From Dermatemys mawii (Eukaryota; Chordata; Testudines; Dermatemydidae), in contig ML677364.1 of assembly GCA_007922305.1 (NCBI GenBank), forward strand, positions 16,948,260 to 17,012,259: 64,000 nucleotides of DNA. Reading direction: 5' to 3'. Shown in pieces: positions 43,980 through 59,400 of this stretch. Made by a program: the position numbers and the translations under genes. The notes below the pieces were generated by a model. That model saw only the letters and a list, made by a program, of their open reading frames with translations, had not been told where the DNA came from and ran no database searches. Position 1 is the first letter of the stretch; each line of letters starts with the position of its first letter.

Positions 43980-46900
43980 TCCACCCTCTGAAATGATGCG
44001 TTTTCTCTTGTATGCTTTGAGGTTCTCTTTCATGCTGGCTGACATTTTGGCTCTTACATTCTTTAGTTTTAGCAAATGCAAACAATATATCCTATGATTC
44101 ACATCAGTATTGAGCCTTCATGCTCTCCTCTTGCATCAGTCATGGGATTCTTTTTCTAAATACTCATTTTTTCTTGGTTCTGTGGTTTTCAGTTCAGTTG
44201 TTCCTCTGCCTCAGTTTTGAGTCTTGCTAGCCTCCCGCATTAAGATACCCAATTAACAAAAGATTTCTGCTGGTAATTCTCCATCATGTTCCTTTCCATA
44301 CTGGTATCTATGTAACAGATGCTAAATGTCTCAGACTTGAGAAGTTAAAGAGTGACAAAACAAAGAACATTTTAACTTTGCATACCTCCAGTGCCTGTTT
44401 AGTAAGGGCAGCTCTCTTTTATTAGCATTCCACCATCAAGTACCTCTACTTGGATTTAAAAAAAACAAAAAAAACTTTGTTATAGTGTTCAGGAATGACA
44501 CTTTTCCCCTCTCCCTTTCCCTGCTTCCCCACAAGTCTGTCCTCTAAACAGCTTCTGGATTTCCTCTTCGAGATCACCTGTTTTAGATTCTGTGCCAGAG
44601 CATGGATAGAGAGGATCTGTGACTGCATAACCTGAGAGGAAGCCCTTAGCTAAGTGAGAAGTTCCTCGATAGTAAAGACTTGCTTTGAATAGCTTATTCA
44701 AAGGAGAGGAGAAATATAGAGAAGAGGAGAGTTCAGCTGGATGTGTTAACAAGGGTAGAATACTGCCTTGTAGTGTAGTGTAGCTCATTCCCAAGTGTGA
44801 TTTCACAGCACCCTCAAGCCAGGGGTGTGGCTGCTCTTCCCCTTTTCTTGCAAAACATGAATCTCACAAATTTGCCAGTCCTGAAATATGGATAAAATGA
44901 CAGCTTGCAAGAGTTCTTTAGTAAGAGATTGCTGCACCTTGAATCAATCTGGTCAGTTTCTTTACTCCTTGCAGTTGGGATTTGTATTCAGCTCTTGCTG
45001 CTTTTCGTCCTTTTTCTTTAGCATGGCTTGTAAACATTAAAACAAGCTACTGTTAGGACATAGCGTAAGAGAAAATTAACAGCTCTTCTATGCTCTACTG
45101 AACTACAAAACTACATCTCAACAAATATTTTGAACTCTGAACTGTGGTTAGCCAGCAGGATTCTAAACATTTTTCCTGCATCAGTAGTTGTGGTTATAAA
45201 ATGCTAATACAAGATTTTAATTATGAAAATTGAGAGGATGGAATTTACTGTTTCTTTAACGTTAAATACAAACGTTAAATGGTAAATGAAAAATTAGTGG
45301 TGAATCTCTTAAAGCACCTTAAGGGCTTTTGCATATAGAACTACAGAGAGTACCACCTGGGGTAGATCCACCCTCTGAAATTTTGGATTTTCTCCTGTAT
45401 GTTTTGAGGTTTTCATTCATGCTGGATGCTGATGATTTTAGGTAACAAAGATTCACCATGGAGGATTTTTTGCCAATAGAAGCTTAGAGGGAAACAGGGA
45501 TGGCCAAGATAAGCTGCCAAACAATGAGCTGCAAGGGGGCTTCACCCACTGGGCAAACAGGTAACAGTGCTAGTATGTTTTACTGCATACATTAGTTCCA
45601 AGAGATATGGAGCACACACTGCTGCATACTAGCTGAGAACTGTTGAGTTAATAGTTTAGGACTACTGAAATGTCAGAATACCTCCCCTTTGTCTCAAGCA
45701 AGACATATCACAAGTTTTCCCTCTCCTTTTGTTTAATGGAAAGCCAACTAATTCCTCTAAGCCACCCCCCTTCACCAGTTCTGAACACTCTCTACCCTGA
45801 GCTATGGCATAGTAATTTGGAGCCAGTAGAAGTTGGAGGTGTCAGGCCGAGCCATAGCATTCATAGCTGAAAACCCAGATTTGTTTGCAGCAACTCTAGC
45901 AGAAGAAAAATGTTTCCAGATCTTCCTTGGGCACTCCCTCACTTTTCAGAACCAGCATATCATATTTGAAAATTTGGTTCAGTGTGCCTGTTTCACATTT
46001 AACTCTACATCCCTTGGCAGTATCTGTTTTAAAGAGCAAGAGTCATGTTTATCTAATACTGTTGTATCCATTAATAGCAGTCTACTCTTAGGAATCTGCC
46101 CATCATCATTAATATCCTACTTTAGAACAAAAAATTAACTAGTCTTGCTGTTAGATGTAATTTAGATACTATAATATCAGCACATATGGTCAGCTAGCTA
46201 TCGAGCAGGAATCAGCACTGCCAAGAAGTTGCCTTTAGTGACAATGGTTCCTAGCATGAGCACTGAAGCAGGTGCCTTTTGATCAAGCTTAGGTTACTTG
46301 ATGACAAGCAGATCTAGGAGAGAGCAAATTTCTACAAGTATCTTTGATTTTCCATTTACTACTCTGTATTATCACCACATTTCAACATAACTTTTCATGC
46401 AGTCTGTCCTGAACAATGTATACCCACTTTACAAAAATCCTTCCCTAAGGAGCTAAAAACGATTAGATGCAACTGCGTTTCTATTCTGTGCCTTTGCTGC
46501 ATGAAAATTATTTCCTGAAGAACCACAAGTGGTTCAACAGTAGCCAGGTGTACTGCAGCTCCAGCCAGTGGCAGCAGGTGGTACTTCAGAGTGCTGTACA
46601 TAAGGAAAACCCCCACAGAGATGTGGCTTAGCTCTATTAATCCCTAACAACCACCCATCTCATTTGTACCGTACTACAGCACCATGTCTGTGTGTGAACA
46701 AGTGTAGATGGCCCATTTACATTTTTTCCCCATATTTCGTTGTACCCAGCTAGGCAAAAATGCAGGTCACTTTCCATAGTGAAGAAGGAACCCAAGTGTT
46801 AAAGTAAGGCTTGTGTAGTAAGCTGCCTGTATGATTACTTTGATGGCCAGTAATGAACAACAAAAAAGTTAACAGTTTACCAGATAAGCTCGAATGAGGT

Positions 46901-49200
46901 TAGCATCCAAAGTATCCTGTCCAATCACCATCTTTGGAGTTTCTTTTTCAGGAGGTTGTGCAGGAAACAATTTCACTAAAGCGCTAACTTGTCAAGTGCA
47001 AATTAATATTTTTGCATACTCAGAAGCATTTTAACAAAAGTGATTCCATACTTGTTAAAGTGATTGATTTAGCAACCTACCACACAAAGGATAAAGCCCT
47101 GAATAAATCACAACAAATAAAAATACTGTTAGCAGTTTCATAATTTAATGAAAAAGTACTTGTAAAAAGGGGACATCTGTAAAAGACTGATTCCATTTTG
47201 GAAAATTGTGTGTGCGTGCGTGTGTATATATATAAAACAAAATTAACAAATAAGGTTAAGAGGTAATACTTCAAACAGTTAGCCACCGAACACACAAAAA
47301 CTAGCAAGTACACTTTGGGGACTATATTTAAGAGCTACATAACCAAGGGCTCCTTCATGTATCTATTAAAATCAGCAAAACTGTTGCTCACACTGGAAAG
47401 AGTTACATCCCCAGTGAAGCAAAAATTTAAATTTTTGCTGAAGCACCATTTCCCTCCCCTTATCTTTTTCATATGCTGCTGGGCATGAAACATGATTGCT
47501 CTGCTGGCCTCCAAGATAAATGTTCCCACGGTAAGTGCCACATAATTTTGTGGCCAGAAAAAGGATTAATAATAAATACTGAAGGAGAACTAAGAATCAG
47601 AGCTAGAATACCCACTCATTTGTATTTGTTTACTCATTCTGAATGACCCATGGCTTAGGAACAAAAAGTACTTCCCATTAAAATAAAATATATGGAAACC
47701 TAAAAATGCTACTGCATATTTACACCAAAAGAAAACTTGAATACACATTTCTGGAAAGACAAATTACACAAATGTACAGAAAATCAAGAAGCAAAAGAAA
47801 TTAAGGGCTCATGAAACAAAGACAGAACTGCAAAGTTTATTTTGTATTTCACTACTGAAGTGTTCTCTAGCCCCAGTAACTATTGTGAGGAAGATTTCAA
47901 AGTTTAATAATCTAAAGTATTTTGTTGTACTTTCCCAAACCCAGAGCAATAAAATAAATTAAGGCTTTGAAGAAAATCAAGCTGTCATTTATATTCTGCT
48001 AAACATCTTTATATTGGGAGTTTAACATTTTCCTTTTGGATGAAATTCACCCCAAGCAAAGGATGCTATATAAAGCAAGGCCCTCTGCAATATCTATACT
48101 CCATTTCAGCCCTTGATGTGGGACAGTGGGCTTTGCCTATTTATGACTGAAATGTCATTTCATCAGACACACAACAGAATTACTCTTGGTTAAACAAAAC
48201 TTACAAAGATGGCAACAAATCAAACCACATGCTGTAAAGAATAAAATGGGACTTTCTGAGGTTGGGTGAAAGTTAGCATATTAGCATTTGCAACTTTAAA
48301 ACTTGTGCATAGCACTTTTAGTTTGGGAAATAGAAACTAATTAGAGGTGGCTAAGCAGCTTAATGTAGTCATATGTCTTACATATGCTCCCAGATTTATC
48401 TAGCAATAAAAATGTGCTTCAAATAATGACTGGCTAAATTTTTTCAAACCTATGGTCCTAAAGTTAAGCTTCTAAACCTCTATTTAGTCACCTAGGCTTG
48501 GAAATTTTAACCTATATAAAAAGAGGTCAGACAAAATGATTTTTAGTTCAAGCTTATTTTTTAACATACCAGGTATAAATACCTCCAGATGCGAAACCTT
48601 AAGTTTCGAGAGAAACCTAGCATCATCAGTGATTGCCTAAAATGTAAGTGTCAAATAGCATTTTTCTTGAAGTAGTATGTCTACTTTTGTAAACACTATC
48701 CACAAATTTAGTCATCTTTACTTGTTAGCTGGGTAAAATATTTACAAGTGCATCCCACAACAAGCAACTATGTACAAAGATAAAAAAACTGAAGTACTAG
48801 AAGTTGAATATTTACAAAATAAAGTGAATTACTGTCCAGAGAAACACAACCTGTAGCCGGAGCAAAAGTATCGGGGCACATCCAGAGGTCAGTGAGTTCG
48901 ACAGTATTTGTGATGCTTGCTTCAACCCTGCAGAGAGGGTTTACAAGTATCACTGGAGTTCTAACCTTTCTGCAGAACAGGATCCCCATGTAGTAGTCAC
49001 AGACCACAATCCAACAGAGAACTTAAACATGTGCTTTAAATGTAAAGTGAGAGAGTACTCCCACTGGAGTCAACGGCACTATTCATGTGCTTAAAGTTTT
49101 AAGCACATGCTTAAGTTTGTTGATCAGGGTCATATTGCAGGTGCAACAGGAATGCAGTTTTAGTGTCTGCATTAATTTCTTACAGCATGTTACAGAGCAA
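43980..49200. other. Intergenic DNA and presumed JADE3 3' flank, no gene recognised
   Basis: Short frames only. The right part is probably JADE3 3' UTR, ending at one of the candidate signals near 49214 or 47836. Text at 45360-45430 resembles 43975-44040 (ATCCACCCTCTGAAAT and TGTATG/CTTTGAGGTT), suggesting a shared repeat. Confidence 0.45.
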
Positions 49201-49549
49201 TGCAAGGACTCCTTTAATACCTGGTCCAGCAGCACAAAACTGACATTTTTAACAATGCCTTACCCAAAAGCAGGTAAAAAGGAAGCAGCTCCTGGAGTTT
49301 TGCAAAGATTAACAGTTAGCTCCATACTCTCCCAGATGTTAACGTGTAATAAAGCATACTGATTTCTACACAACCTTGACTATTTCTTTAAAATGGCAAG
49401 CCAATTCACTACTGAAAACTACTCTCTCCTTTTTCACTGCATTTCTTCCTAATGTGGGTCCTGCATGATTTTCTGAAACCCTCTGATGCCTAGGTTTGCA
49501 CCGATACACTGGATTATGCAAAGGTTGAGTACCCCTTAGGGGTTTATAA

Positions 49550-50448
49550 TCACCTTTGTACTGAACTGTGAGAAATAATATTTTTTTTGTTTCTATTGTG
49601 ACAATCTCTACCAAAGTCCTTACTTTGGCTTTCTCTCTCTGAGCTGCTTCTTCTTAATCTGACTTGTTCTTTATTCTCATCACTTTCAGCTTCAGAGTCA
49701 CTTAGCTCCAAATCAGGACAATACCCATCATTATCCTGGTATGGAGCTCCTCCTGTCTGGAATTCAAGAGTTTGCTTGCTCCACAAATGTTCCTTTGTTG
49801 AAAGCCTCCTTGTTGGCTTTTCACAGCACCTCAGATCTTCTGTGGTCCTCACCAAACTGTTGGTAGCCTCTTTAAAGGACCTGCTAAAATGTTCTATTGT
49901 AGATTTTCTAAAATTGCTTTGACTAGCCAAATGAGCAGTGAGCACAGATTCTTGTTCATATGGTGTCTGGCTGGACCTGTCTCTCTGAGTTACATCTCCA
50001 GCCCTACCCATTAAACCATTGGATTTCGTAAGTCTTGAGTTCTCTTGCTGCATTTTTCCATTCCCAATGGAAGACTGTCCATGCAATGCAGCTTGAAGTG
50101 CTAATGGTTTACCAGATGACTGCCCACGATGAAACTCTGGGGACTGTGCATGTCCAGAATCTTTCATTTCATTCCTAGTCTTACCAATCCCTACCAATAA
50201 CCCATTACTTCGGTTGTCATGCTGATACCTAGAGTATGATTTTGCCTTAATTTCAAAGGACTCCTTCGATAACTGCACGTTCCTTTTGTTGTAAACTGTG
50301 GTGGTATCAGGAGAAAGAGCTCTGTTGCCAGGTTTCAATGAGTTATTTTTGCAGTCACCCAGCGCTGACTTGGGCATTTTTAATTTCAAGGTGATTCTGG
50401 GAGGTGGGTAGAACAGTGTGTTCTCTAGTGCACTTGTCAGAGAATGGC
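49550..50448 (-). CDS. JADE3: JADE3 terminal coding exon (C-terminal tail)
   Basis: The 899-nt exon begins [20 protein letters not shown] and KLKMPKS. It runs through a Ser/Lys-rich, poorly conserved tail and ends with the conserved acidic block [20 protein letters not shown], then SHSSVQR and stop. The acceptor is TTTCTCTCTCAG. The reading frame stays open for 298 codons. The 3' UTR continues left; a minus-strand ATTAAA near 49214 and an AATAAA at 47841-47836 are candidate poly(A) signals, neither verified. Confidence 0.95.
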
Positions 50449-53400
50449 CTGAGAGAGAAAAACAGAAAAGATGTATTTAAAAGGTGATAAGACTTTCGTT
50501 ACATTTAGTTAATAGTTTTCCTGACTATAAAAAGCAGACACACATTGAAAATGCCCCTTAATTAGTGTAACAATTACTATTGAGATGCATTTAGGATGTT
50601 AAGTAGAAGCCATTAGCTAAAAATTCAATTGTTCCAAAGCACCAAACAAAATTTATGTAAGCATTTTAATATTTCTAATCAGTAAGGACAATTTTTCTTC
50701 AAATTTTCGAGTTTCAAGCTATGTATTCTTTAAAACGTTTTTCACCCTATATAATACAGTCTGTAATATATTAATACACAGCCCCTGTATTCAGTTAAAA
50801 ATAATCATACAGAGTACATATTCCTCCTCATTCCGGAAGCTTCAATCATCGTTTCATGACATTCACTAGAAAAATAAGGCACAAAGTTGTTTTTGGAACA
50901 TTAATGTTCCAAGGCAGCTACTATCCATTTTTAACTTCATAAAAACCATTAAGTGGCATGGACAAAAATGATAAATCTCAAACAAACTTGTTTGAAACAC
51001 GCCTGACATAGGAAAGACAGGAGAATAGCATGAATTTGTGTCAATCGTTCTCCCCATCTTTGTCTGAAGGAAATAATTAACAACAAGTTGGCAATTTTCC
51101 TTCAACTGGAGAGAGACCATATAAAAGTGTGCAATATATAGCCATTGTGAGGAAAATGGGAGTACAGAACAGTAACCCAAAGAGAAAATCCCACAGCCTA
51201 CCTGATGCAGATACCAGTAATACAGCTGTGGTGCCTAGATGCTACAGTGATTGGTATCTCATCTGTATATGGCACCCCATAAATATCTAGGATAGGATGG
51301 AATACCAAAGTATGACTCTGGAGAAGAGGAAAATGCTGTGCATGTGCTGCTAATTAAGGCAGCTGGCAAGGAGAACGCATACTCGCAAGAACTCATTACA
51401 GATTACAGAGTTTAAAATGCCAATAGGGGGCATGGACCCAGACATAACCAGAGTCAGAATCTTTAGCAGATACAATTATTGTTATTGTGTATGTATATAT
51501 AGATTACCTGCAGCAATTTCCTGATTAATGAGCTGGACTTGCAAATTGAAGACTTGTTCGTGTACTTTACTGTGGGACAGTTTCAGTTTCTCTCTTCTGC
51601 TTACCATGTAGCAGAGATTCCTTACCTACAGTAAAAAAAGAAAAAAAAAGAAACACACACACCACACACAGATTTTAGAATCATCTTTTTGTAAAAAGTG
51701 AGAACATTGCATTCACATCTGAATTCTCGAACAAAGCATCTTCACACACGTAAAGCCCTATAATAGAAAAGCTCCATGGTGAATTTCATAGAATCATATG
51801 CAACTATAAGCCAAGTAGTTTCAACTGCAAGAATTTTTTTAAAAAAAATCATTAAAGAAGATGCTAAAAGCTATCTGCAAATCAGCTGGTCAAATTCCCA
51901 TCTATATTAGCAACAAGTGAACAAATAAGCAGGTTAAAAAGAACCGTCAAGCAGATTTTAGAACTCGCATTTTACTTTCTTAAATCCCATACCACAGACG
52001 CTACTCCGGTACATTACTCCAACTGGTACTGCGCTTGTATGAGATCGACCTGCAGGAAGGCTGATCAGTAACTTAAAAAAAATAAAATAAAAAATACAGC
52101 CATATTGTGTTTTTCTGAAGCTACTGCAATTTTATAAAGTAATACATTTTACAAAAACATACAAATAGTTTTTCTTAACAGCACACTTACCATGCTAGAA
52201 AACCATACTGATATGGGGACTTCATGAATCTTATTTAAGATTCAAGTTAAGGATGGTGCCCCAGGTCAGTCTGGCTACTAGGCCACTTAGATCTCATATT
52301 GCTGAAATTTGACACCATGACTTACAGGTCCACCTTTAAAATGATGCTCAATTCCCACAAAATTTTGCCAATTTTCAAAGGCTTTCAGAATCAGTCCTTC
52401 TGGATGATCACTGATAGTTTGGGGTTTTTCTAAAGACTATTCCAGGGATTATAGCCCTCTGCTTTCACTCACTCATTTACATTAACAGCAATATTTCTAC
52501 CCACTATAACAATAGTAGGATCAGTTGATAAAAATCTCTTGATAAAAGTGTCAAAAATTTTATGGCACACACATAGCCTATGTTCCGTTGAACAATATTT
52601 GCTGAGTGTTCCCCATGGCACACAATTAGACCTGTTCAAAAAAGTCAGAATTTGTCCTGCAAGAAATTCCAAAATGAGACAAAAAGTTGAAATATTCCAC
52701 AAAAACTGTCAATACATTTAGAATTTTTCTTCTCATTTCAGACATTTCAAAATGTCACCACATTAAAAAAAAGTCATTTTGAATAGTTTTCCTGTAAAAA
52801 ATAAAAATTGTAAACTTGTGCTCAAATCACCACCACAATTGTTTCTGGCAGAAGTTTACACATTAGTTCTCAGACTCTGATGTCAAGGGACTTCTAAGAC
52901 AAAGCTGGATATAATATACTTATGATTTCATCAGAATAAAGCTGAAAACAGAATTACAGGAAGTTTTAAGCATAGCATTTAAGGCAAGAAGCTCTCTCAC
53001 CTATAAGTATGTAGTCAAAAAAATCTTCACCATCCAAATGCTTACCCTTTCTAGATCCTGCCTCAAGTGCATGAACATTCTCATGCGGGTATGAATGCTG
53101 TCTTCTTTTGGCTGCACCAAGCCATTTTCTTCATCCTCCTTGGGAGGAAACAATGGTTTGTTAAGGTTACTTTTCCGCTTTAATTTCCAGTAATTATAAA
53201 TGAAGTCCACGGCAATTTTAGGAAGGCCCAGTTCTGCTGCAACATCTTCCACTTTAACTAATGAGTAGAACTCTTCCTCCAGCTCTCTCAGTTTCTGAGC
53301 ACGCAAACTAGTTTTCTCACTCTCCGTTTGCTTCTGGTCTGCCATGCTCTTGGGGTTCTCATTAACGTCAGGCACCGAAGTCTGCTTGTTTTTGCTATGC

Positions 53401-56400
53401 TTTAGGCAATACGACTTGAACTTGACTTCATCCCCATCGTCCAAAATGGCCTTCATCTCTAGGCTATGCTCAAAGGCACAGGTGACATGAAAGGCAGTGA
53501 TGCAGCTTTTCACAGAGCACTATGAGTGAAACACTAGAGTCAGCCAATAGTAGCAACGAAAGGAGAAAAAGGACCAAGGAATGCTTACGTTATATATAAA
53601 ACCCACCCCTTTAAACTACACTTTTCCATGTTATACTTAAAAAATTAATGAGCCTTAAGTACTCCTCAGCTGAGAAACAAATATTAGTTTCATCCCAAAG
53701 CAAGTCAATTCTTCCACATTAAAATCCCATAAAAGATAAGTATGTGTTATAATAGAAACTGCAATTTAATCTTAAGTAGGGATATTCAAACATCTAAATA
53801 TTAGTACATCTTACATCTGATTAGATGACAAAACCAAATCTGAGCGGAACTGGGTTATCTGGCTAACCGTTCCAGTATTTTCTACCTTGGATTTCACAGA
53901 ACCTACAATTACATCCTGTTTCAAGAGGAATGCAAGTTTAGAACTTATTTTCTTGTGCAAGTAAGATGTTAAATTGAAGACACTTTTGTCAATCTCTGGC
54001 AGTTCTTCACTTGGTAGTTAAACATCCCATAGCTTTATTCAAAGGTAGTTCTTTGTCTTGACCACAACACTAGCTCAGGAGTTCCCAATTTTTTTACTTA
54101 CGAGCCCACTTCAGAGATTCAGGTCCATGCACACACACCCTCTTCCTAAGAGAATATCTATACTATCCACCGGATCAGTGGGTGGCGATCAATCCAGCAG
54201 GGGTCAATTTATCCTATCTAGACTACTCTAGTCTAGACATGATAATCAACCCCCGAACACTCTCCTGTCGACTGCCATGCTCCACTGCCACAAGAGGCGC
54301 AGTCGGAGTCAGTGGGGGAGCAGCAACAGTCAACTCACTGCAGCAAAGAAGTCACAGTGAGTAGATCCAAGTATGTTGACTTCAGCTACGTTATTCTCAT
54401 AGCTGAAGTTGCGTAACTTGGATCGATTTCCCCTTACAAACTAGTGTAGGCCAAGGCTGAGAGACAGGGCAGGAGGGTGCGCCTGGTACCCAGGAGACCA
54501 AGGGCAGGAGGTGCCTCTCTTGTTCCTCCCCACACAAGGGAACTGAACAAGGCCATGCTGAAGGGCTAGGGTCAGCCAGGGATTGGAAGGTTGCATCTGG
54601 TGATACTGATCCAGTCCCCTGCTGACCCTTCAGTGTGGCCCCATACACTTCCCTGCGTAGGCTCTGTACAGCAGGGGAGAGAGACAAGACTGTGTGTCCC
54701 TAGGCTGGACTGATGAGTTCAGGAGGGGGCAGGATCAGTACTGACCAGGTGCATCCTTCTGGTCCCCTACCAACCTCCTCGGCAGAGAAAGGTAACTGCA
54801 GCAGTCACCAACCAGCAGGAGTGAAAGAGCAAGATGGACAGGGAGACTGGTCCCAGTAGCTGAGACAGACCCCATCACAGAGCCATCTCCTTCCTCTGCC
54901 AGACAGAGCCCCCACTGCTGATCTCAGCCTAGTCAAGTCCACATGCCCCCACCCCCTGATAATCTCATCACTCCTCCTCACACACACTTTGAAAATCTCT
55001 GCTCTAGCTCAAAAGTTTCCTAATGTCAGAGACTATTTAATGAGCTATTGCTAGGAGCATGGCAGCCATGTTTGCAAACGGTCACTGCCATTATGAAGTA
55101 TTAGGAATGTGAAAAATGCTATTTAAATCTAAATTCTGTTTTTCATGCTCAGACAGATAGAGGTCATTGCAGAACTGGTACATACCTGAATGCAAGCACC
55201 GGTTTTAAGTTTGCATAAGCTACAGACTAAAGCCCATCGACTTGGCGGAATGTGAGACACTTTTGTGATTGGTTCCATCCTTTCTGGGCAAGCAATGCTA
55301 ACCTGCAAACAATAGTGCAGGAAGCATTTATCAGGACAATTAAAAAAATAAATAAATCACCTTTTAGTACATTATTTTCTTACTAAATACCTCCAGTAAA
55401 ATCAAACTACATGGCTACAACACCTGGTAAACTCGCAAAAAACCCCACGAGAAGCAGTGATAGAAAGTGGGGGCTTGAAGGCATTTAGAGCTTGGGACCC
55501 TGCAGGGATGTAGGAATGTACAAAGAGCTTAACCTATGGTTCACTATTAATCTCGATCCATCTTTCCATCACCATAATTTTTGGGTCATTCCCATCTCAT
55601 TATAATTGTATAGATCTATATTCCTTCACATTACTGAAATTCCTGTCTTATCCATTTCCTTACATAGATTTCTGACAGTATAGCCCATTTTATAAATGCT
55701 CTAATTTTCTCTGTCATCAATAGATTTAGGATACTCTGAAAGATGCTACTCCTGAAAGATAAAACATTGTTACACTCTGAATTTGAAAGGCTACGTTAGC
55801 AGCAATTAAATTATTTTTAACCAAAATAGAAATTCTCAGAAAATTACATTAGCAAGAAATTAAAAATTACTGTCCGGTGATCTGAAAACACACTTTGCAC
55901 ATACTGCATTAATTTCAACGATGTTCTCATTTCAGATCACTTTGTTACTATGCAACTTTGTGAAACAACAGTAAAACTGTTAAAGATATTACACAGAGAA
56001 CAGAAATTCAAATCACCCAATGAAAACCTTTACTCTGTAACTACACGTAATAGTGAGGATGCACATGCTATTTTATCAGGAAATAAGTGTCTAAGTAAAA
56101 GGGAAGGAAAACTAAATAAGTAATTGTCAGTAAATTGTAGTGGCACCTCGAACTAATGGCTTGCAACAGTAATGCTTGCATGTAAGTCAGGCAGATGCTT
56201 GTAACTTGGCTAACAAGTGCTTACTATAATAAAAGGAAGGAAAAGAATGCCATTCTTAGCTGTACATGACTTAGACAGTCCAATTAGTATAAATCATGCA
56301 AACCTCATCAGAATAAGTAGCTATCCCCTTAACTCAACATTAAGATGGGGCTCAGTAAGGTGAAAGGACAATTATGAGAAAATGCGTAAAAAAAAGTACA

Positions 56401-59400
56401 GAAATTAGTTTTACCTCGGGAATCCAGAGGGCACAGCTCACATGTGCCCACTTGGTTCCTGTCCTAGTAGCTTTCATGGCACCTCCTCTCTTTGGACACA
56501 GGAGACACTGAGGATGTATTCCCAGAACACAAGTGCGACACAACCAGCTGCCTTCGGGAACCTTTAAGATTCCATAACATGCCTTGGGACAAAGGAAAAT
56601 TCTCTCTGCTTCAGCATATAGGTGAGACAATATCAGAGGTTTTCATCAATGACTATCTTTTTTTTAAAAAAAAAATTACACTCTACAAATCTTACCCAAA
56701 CAACACTTTCTCTTGGATGCAATCAGTACCTCCTTATCAAACACACATGGACCAAAATGGACACAATTTCAATGTTAATGGTGGCTTTCAGAGGTAAAGA
56801 GCAGTTGGCTACTCAACTACCACTGAAAGTCAATAAATGGTGAGCACTAACTGTTCTTTGCATCTTTGATCATCTCTCCGTAAAAAGCTATAATTACAGT
56901 TAAAACAAAGTCAGGGTATGCAAAAGTTGTAGGAACCATAACAAATTATTTTCCCTTTTTTTGTAAAATATATATGTTAATACACATATAACATGTAAAA
57001 CATGGCGCTGAAGGATCCTTACTTTTTTTTCTATTTGTCTTTCTACAATGGTAGCTCTAGAAATCTAATCAAAATTTGAAAAAAAAAGTCACATGAAAAA
57101 ATAGCAATTCCCTGTGATTAACCCTACCATGTAAAATGGTTCCAGGTATATGTTTTGAAGGCCACTGAGGGTTCCCCCCGCATCTTCACACCTTTGCTAC
57201 AGTTGTTTGGCTGGAGACTGTTTTCTGTCAGGCTGGATTACCACCACAGTGCATAACTATGTTGGTTGTATCCTGCCAACTGAAATAACTTTTCCTAAAT
57301 GGAGGCTTAGAAGTTTTAGAAGTATTGTAGAAAGCAGCAAAAAAATTGTGGTAACATCCTAGAATCTTGTCTGTGTCCACCATTTCCAGCTTTGAGGAAT
57401 GCATGCTTTGCAAAGTTTGAGAAACAGATATCCTGATTTTTATTTATTTATATATATATATATATATTATATTATTTTTATATATGTGCTGAAAGTCTCA
57501 AACTACTAGTTTCCATAAATGTGTGATTCCACATGACTACTCTAACTAAGGCCCTGTTTATTAATGGATGTTTTGTCAGAAGTTTCCTACCATTCTTGCT
57601 TCAGAGTTAGCAACATCAAAAGCTCTACTTTTAGATGGACCACTAGCTCCAGCCATGGTTTTAAAACTCAATTTATTAGAGATATTCTAAAGGACACAGA
57701 GCTTAAAGAACCAGATGCCTGTCTACACCAGGGCCCGCAACACTGATTGATGTTTTGTTTTTAATTTAAGTCTCCCTAATGCCAGCCAACCCTAAGGATT
57801 CTAATGCCTCAAGGCACTCTGTAGACTTCACAGAGCTAGTGCGTTTAGACTAAAGCAATACATATGTTGAAATCTCAAATTATAATCACAGAAACATCTG
57901 AAAATTTGAAGTTCACACAGCAACTCAGCTTCTCTCAGGAGTATCACACATACATTTCGAAGTTAGAGATAACATACAGTAACAAAATAATACCTGCAAG
58001 GATGCTGAGGTACAGTGGCTATGGAAAGTGAATTTTCCAATCTGGACTATTGTCAAAAACATTTCCCCCTTAGACAAAATCCAGATTTTTTTAAAAAAAT
58101 TTAATGAGAAAGTTTATGCATTTTTGCAGAATAAGGATATTCTCATGCTGGCTTTTTGACTTCAAGCCCTCAGTATCGAAATTAAACATAATACAAAGAG
58201 GAGCAAAATAAGAAAGAAAAAGTTCTTTTCTTGAGTCTGTCAGAATACTTATAACAAACACTGAAGTCAAATTAATCTCTGAACATGTTTTTTTTTTAAA
58301 AAAATCCAAGTGGCAAGGTTGAAAAAATTTAACAATACTTTTAAAAAACCCAATAGAGGGAGCTCTTGCCGAAGAAATGATTTAGCAAGTTGGCTTTTCA
58401 TTTTAACGTATTTTAAGTTGGAATTGGAAAAGGTACAGAAAGAGGCAACAAAAATTAGGGGTATGAACAGCTTTCATACGAGGAGAGATAAGACTTGGAC
58501 TTTTCAGCTTGGAAAAGAGATGACTAAGTGGGAGACATAACAGAGGTCTATAAAATCATGACTGGTATGGAAAAAGTAAATAAGGATGTGTTATTTATTC
58601 CTTATAACACAAGAACTAGGGGTCACCCAATGAAATAGGCACGTTTAAAACAAACAAAAGGAAGCATTGCTTCACACAATGAAGTCAACCTGTGGAACTC
58701 TTTGCAGAGGATGTTGTGAAGGCCAAGACTATATCAGGATTCAAAAACTAGGCAAGTTCTTGGAGGTCCATCAATGGCTATTAGTATGGGTAGCCTCTAT
58801 TTGCCAGAAGCTGGGAATGGGTGACAGGAGATGGATCACTTGATGATTACCTATTCTGTTCATTCCCTCTGGGACACCTGACATTGGCCACTGTCTGAAG
58901 ACAGGATACTGGGATAGATGGCCCTTTGGTCTGACCCAGTATAACCAATATAGTTCACACTTAGATTTTTACTCCGATTACTACTCAGTTTACAAACAGT
59001 TTTAGTAGATTAAATCAAATTGCAAATTCCTTTCATTCAGCATTTTCTAGTTAATGGCTTCATTTCTTAGTCTAAGCAGCCTAGACTAAGTGTAGGTCTA
59101 TACTTAAAAAGCTGCATTGGCACATCTGCAGCACTTTAGTGAAGATGCTACAACACCAACAGGAGATCATCTCCCATCGGCACTATTAAGCCACCTCCCC
59201 GAGAGGCAGTAGCTATATTTGCTGTAGATAGAGCATGTTCTACACTGGGAGTTAGGTTGATATAACTGAGTCACTCAGGGGTGTGCATTTTTCACTCCCG
59301 ATGCAGTTATACCAATCCAAGTGTGTAGTGTAGATCTGGAGTAACAAAAACTGACTTTTCAAAAAGTGGCTTCAGGGTGTTTTTTGTTAGTTTCTCTAAT

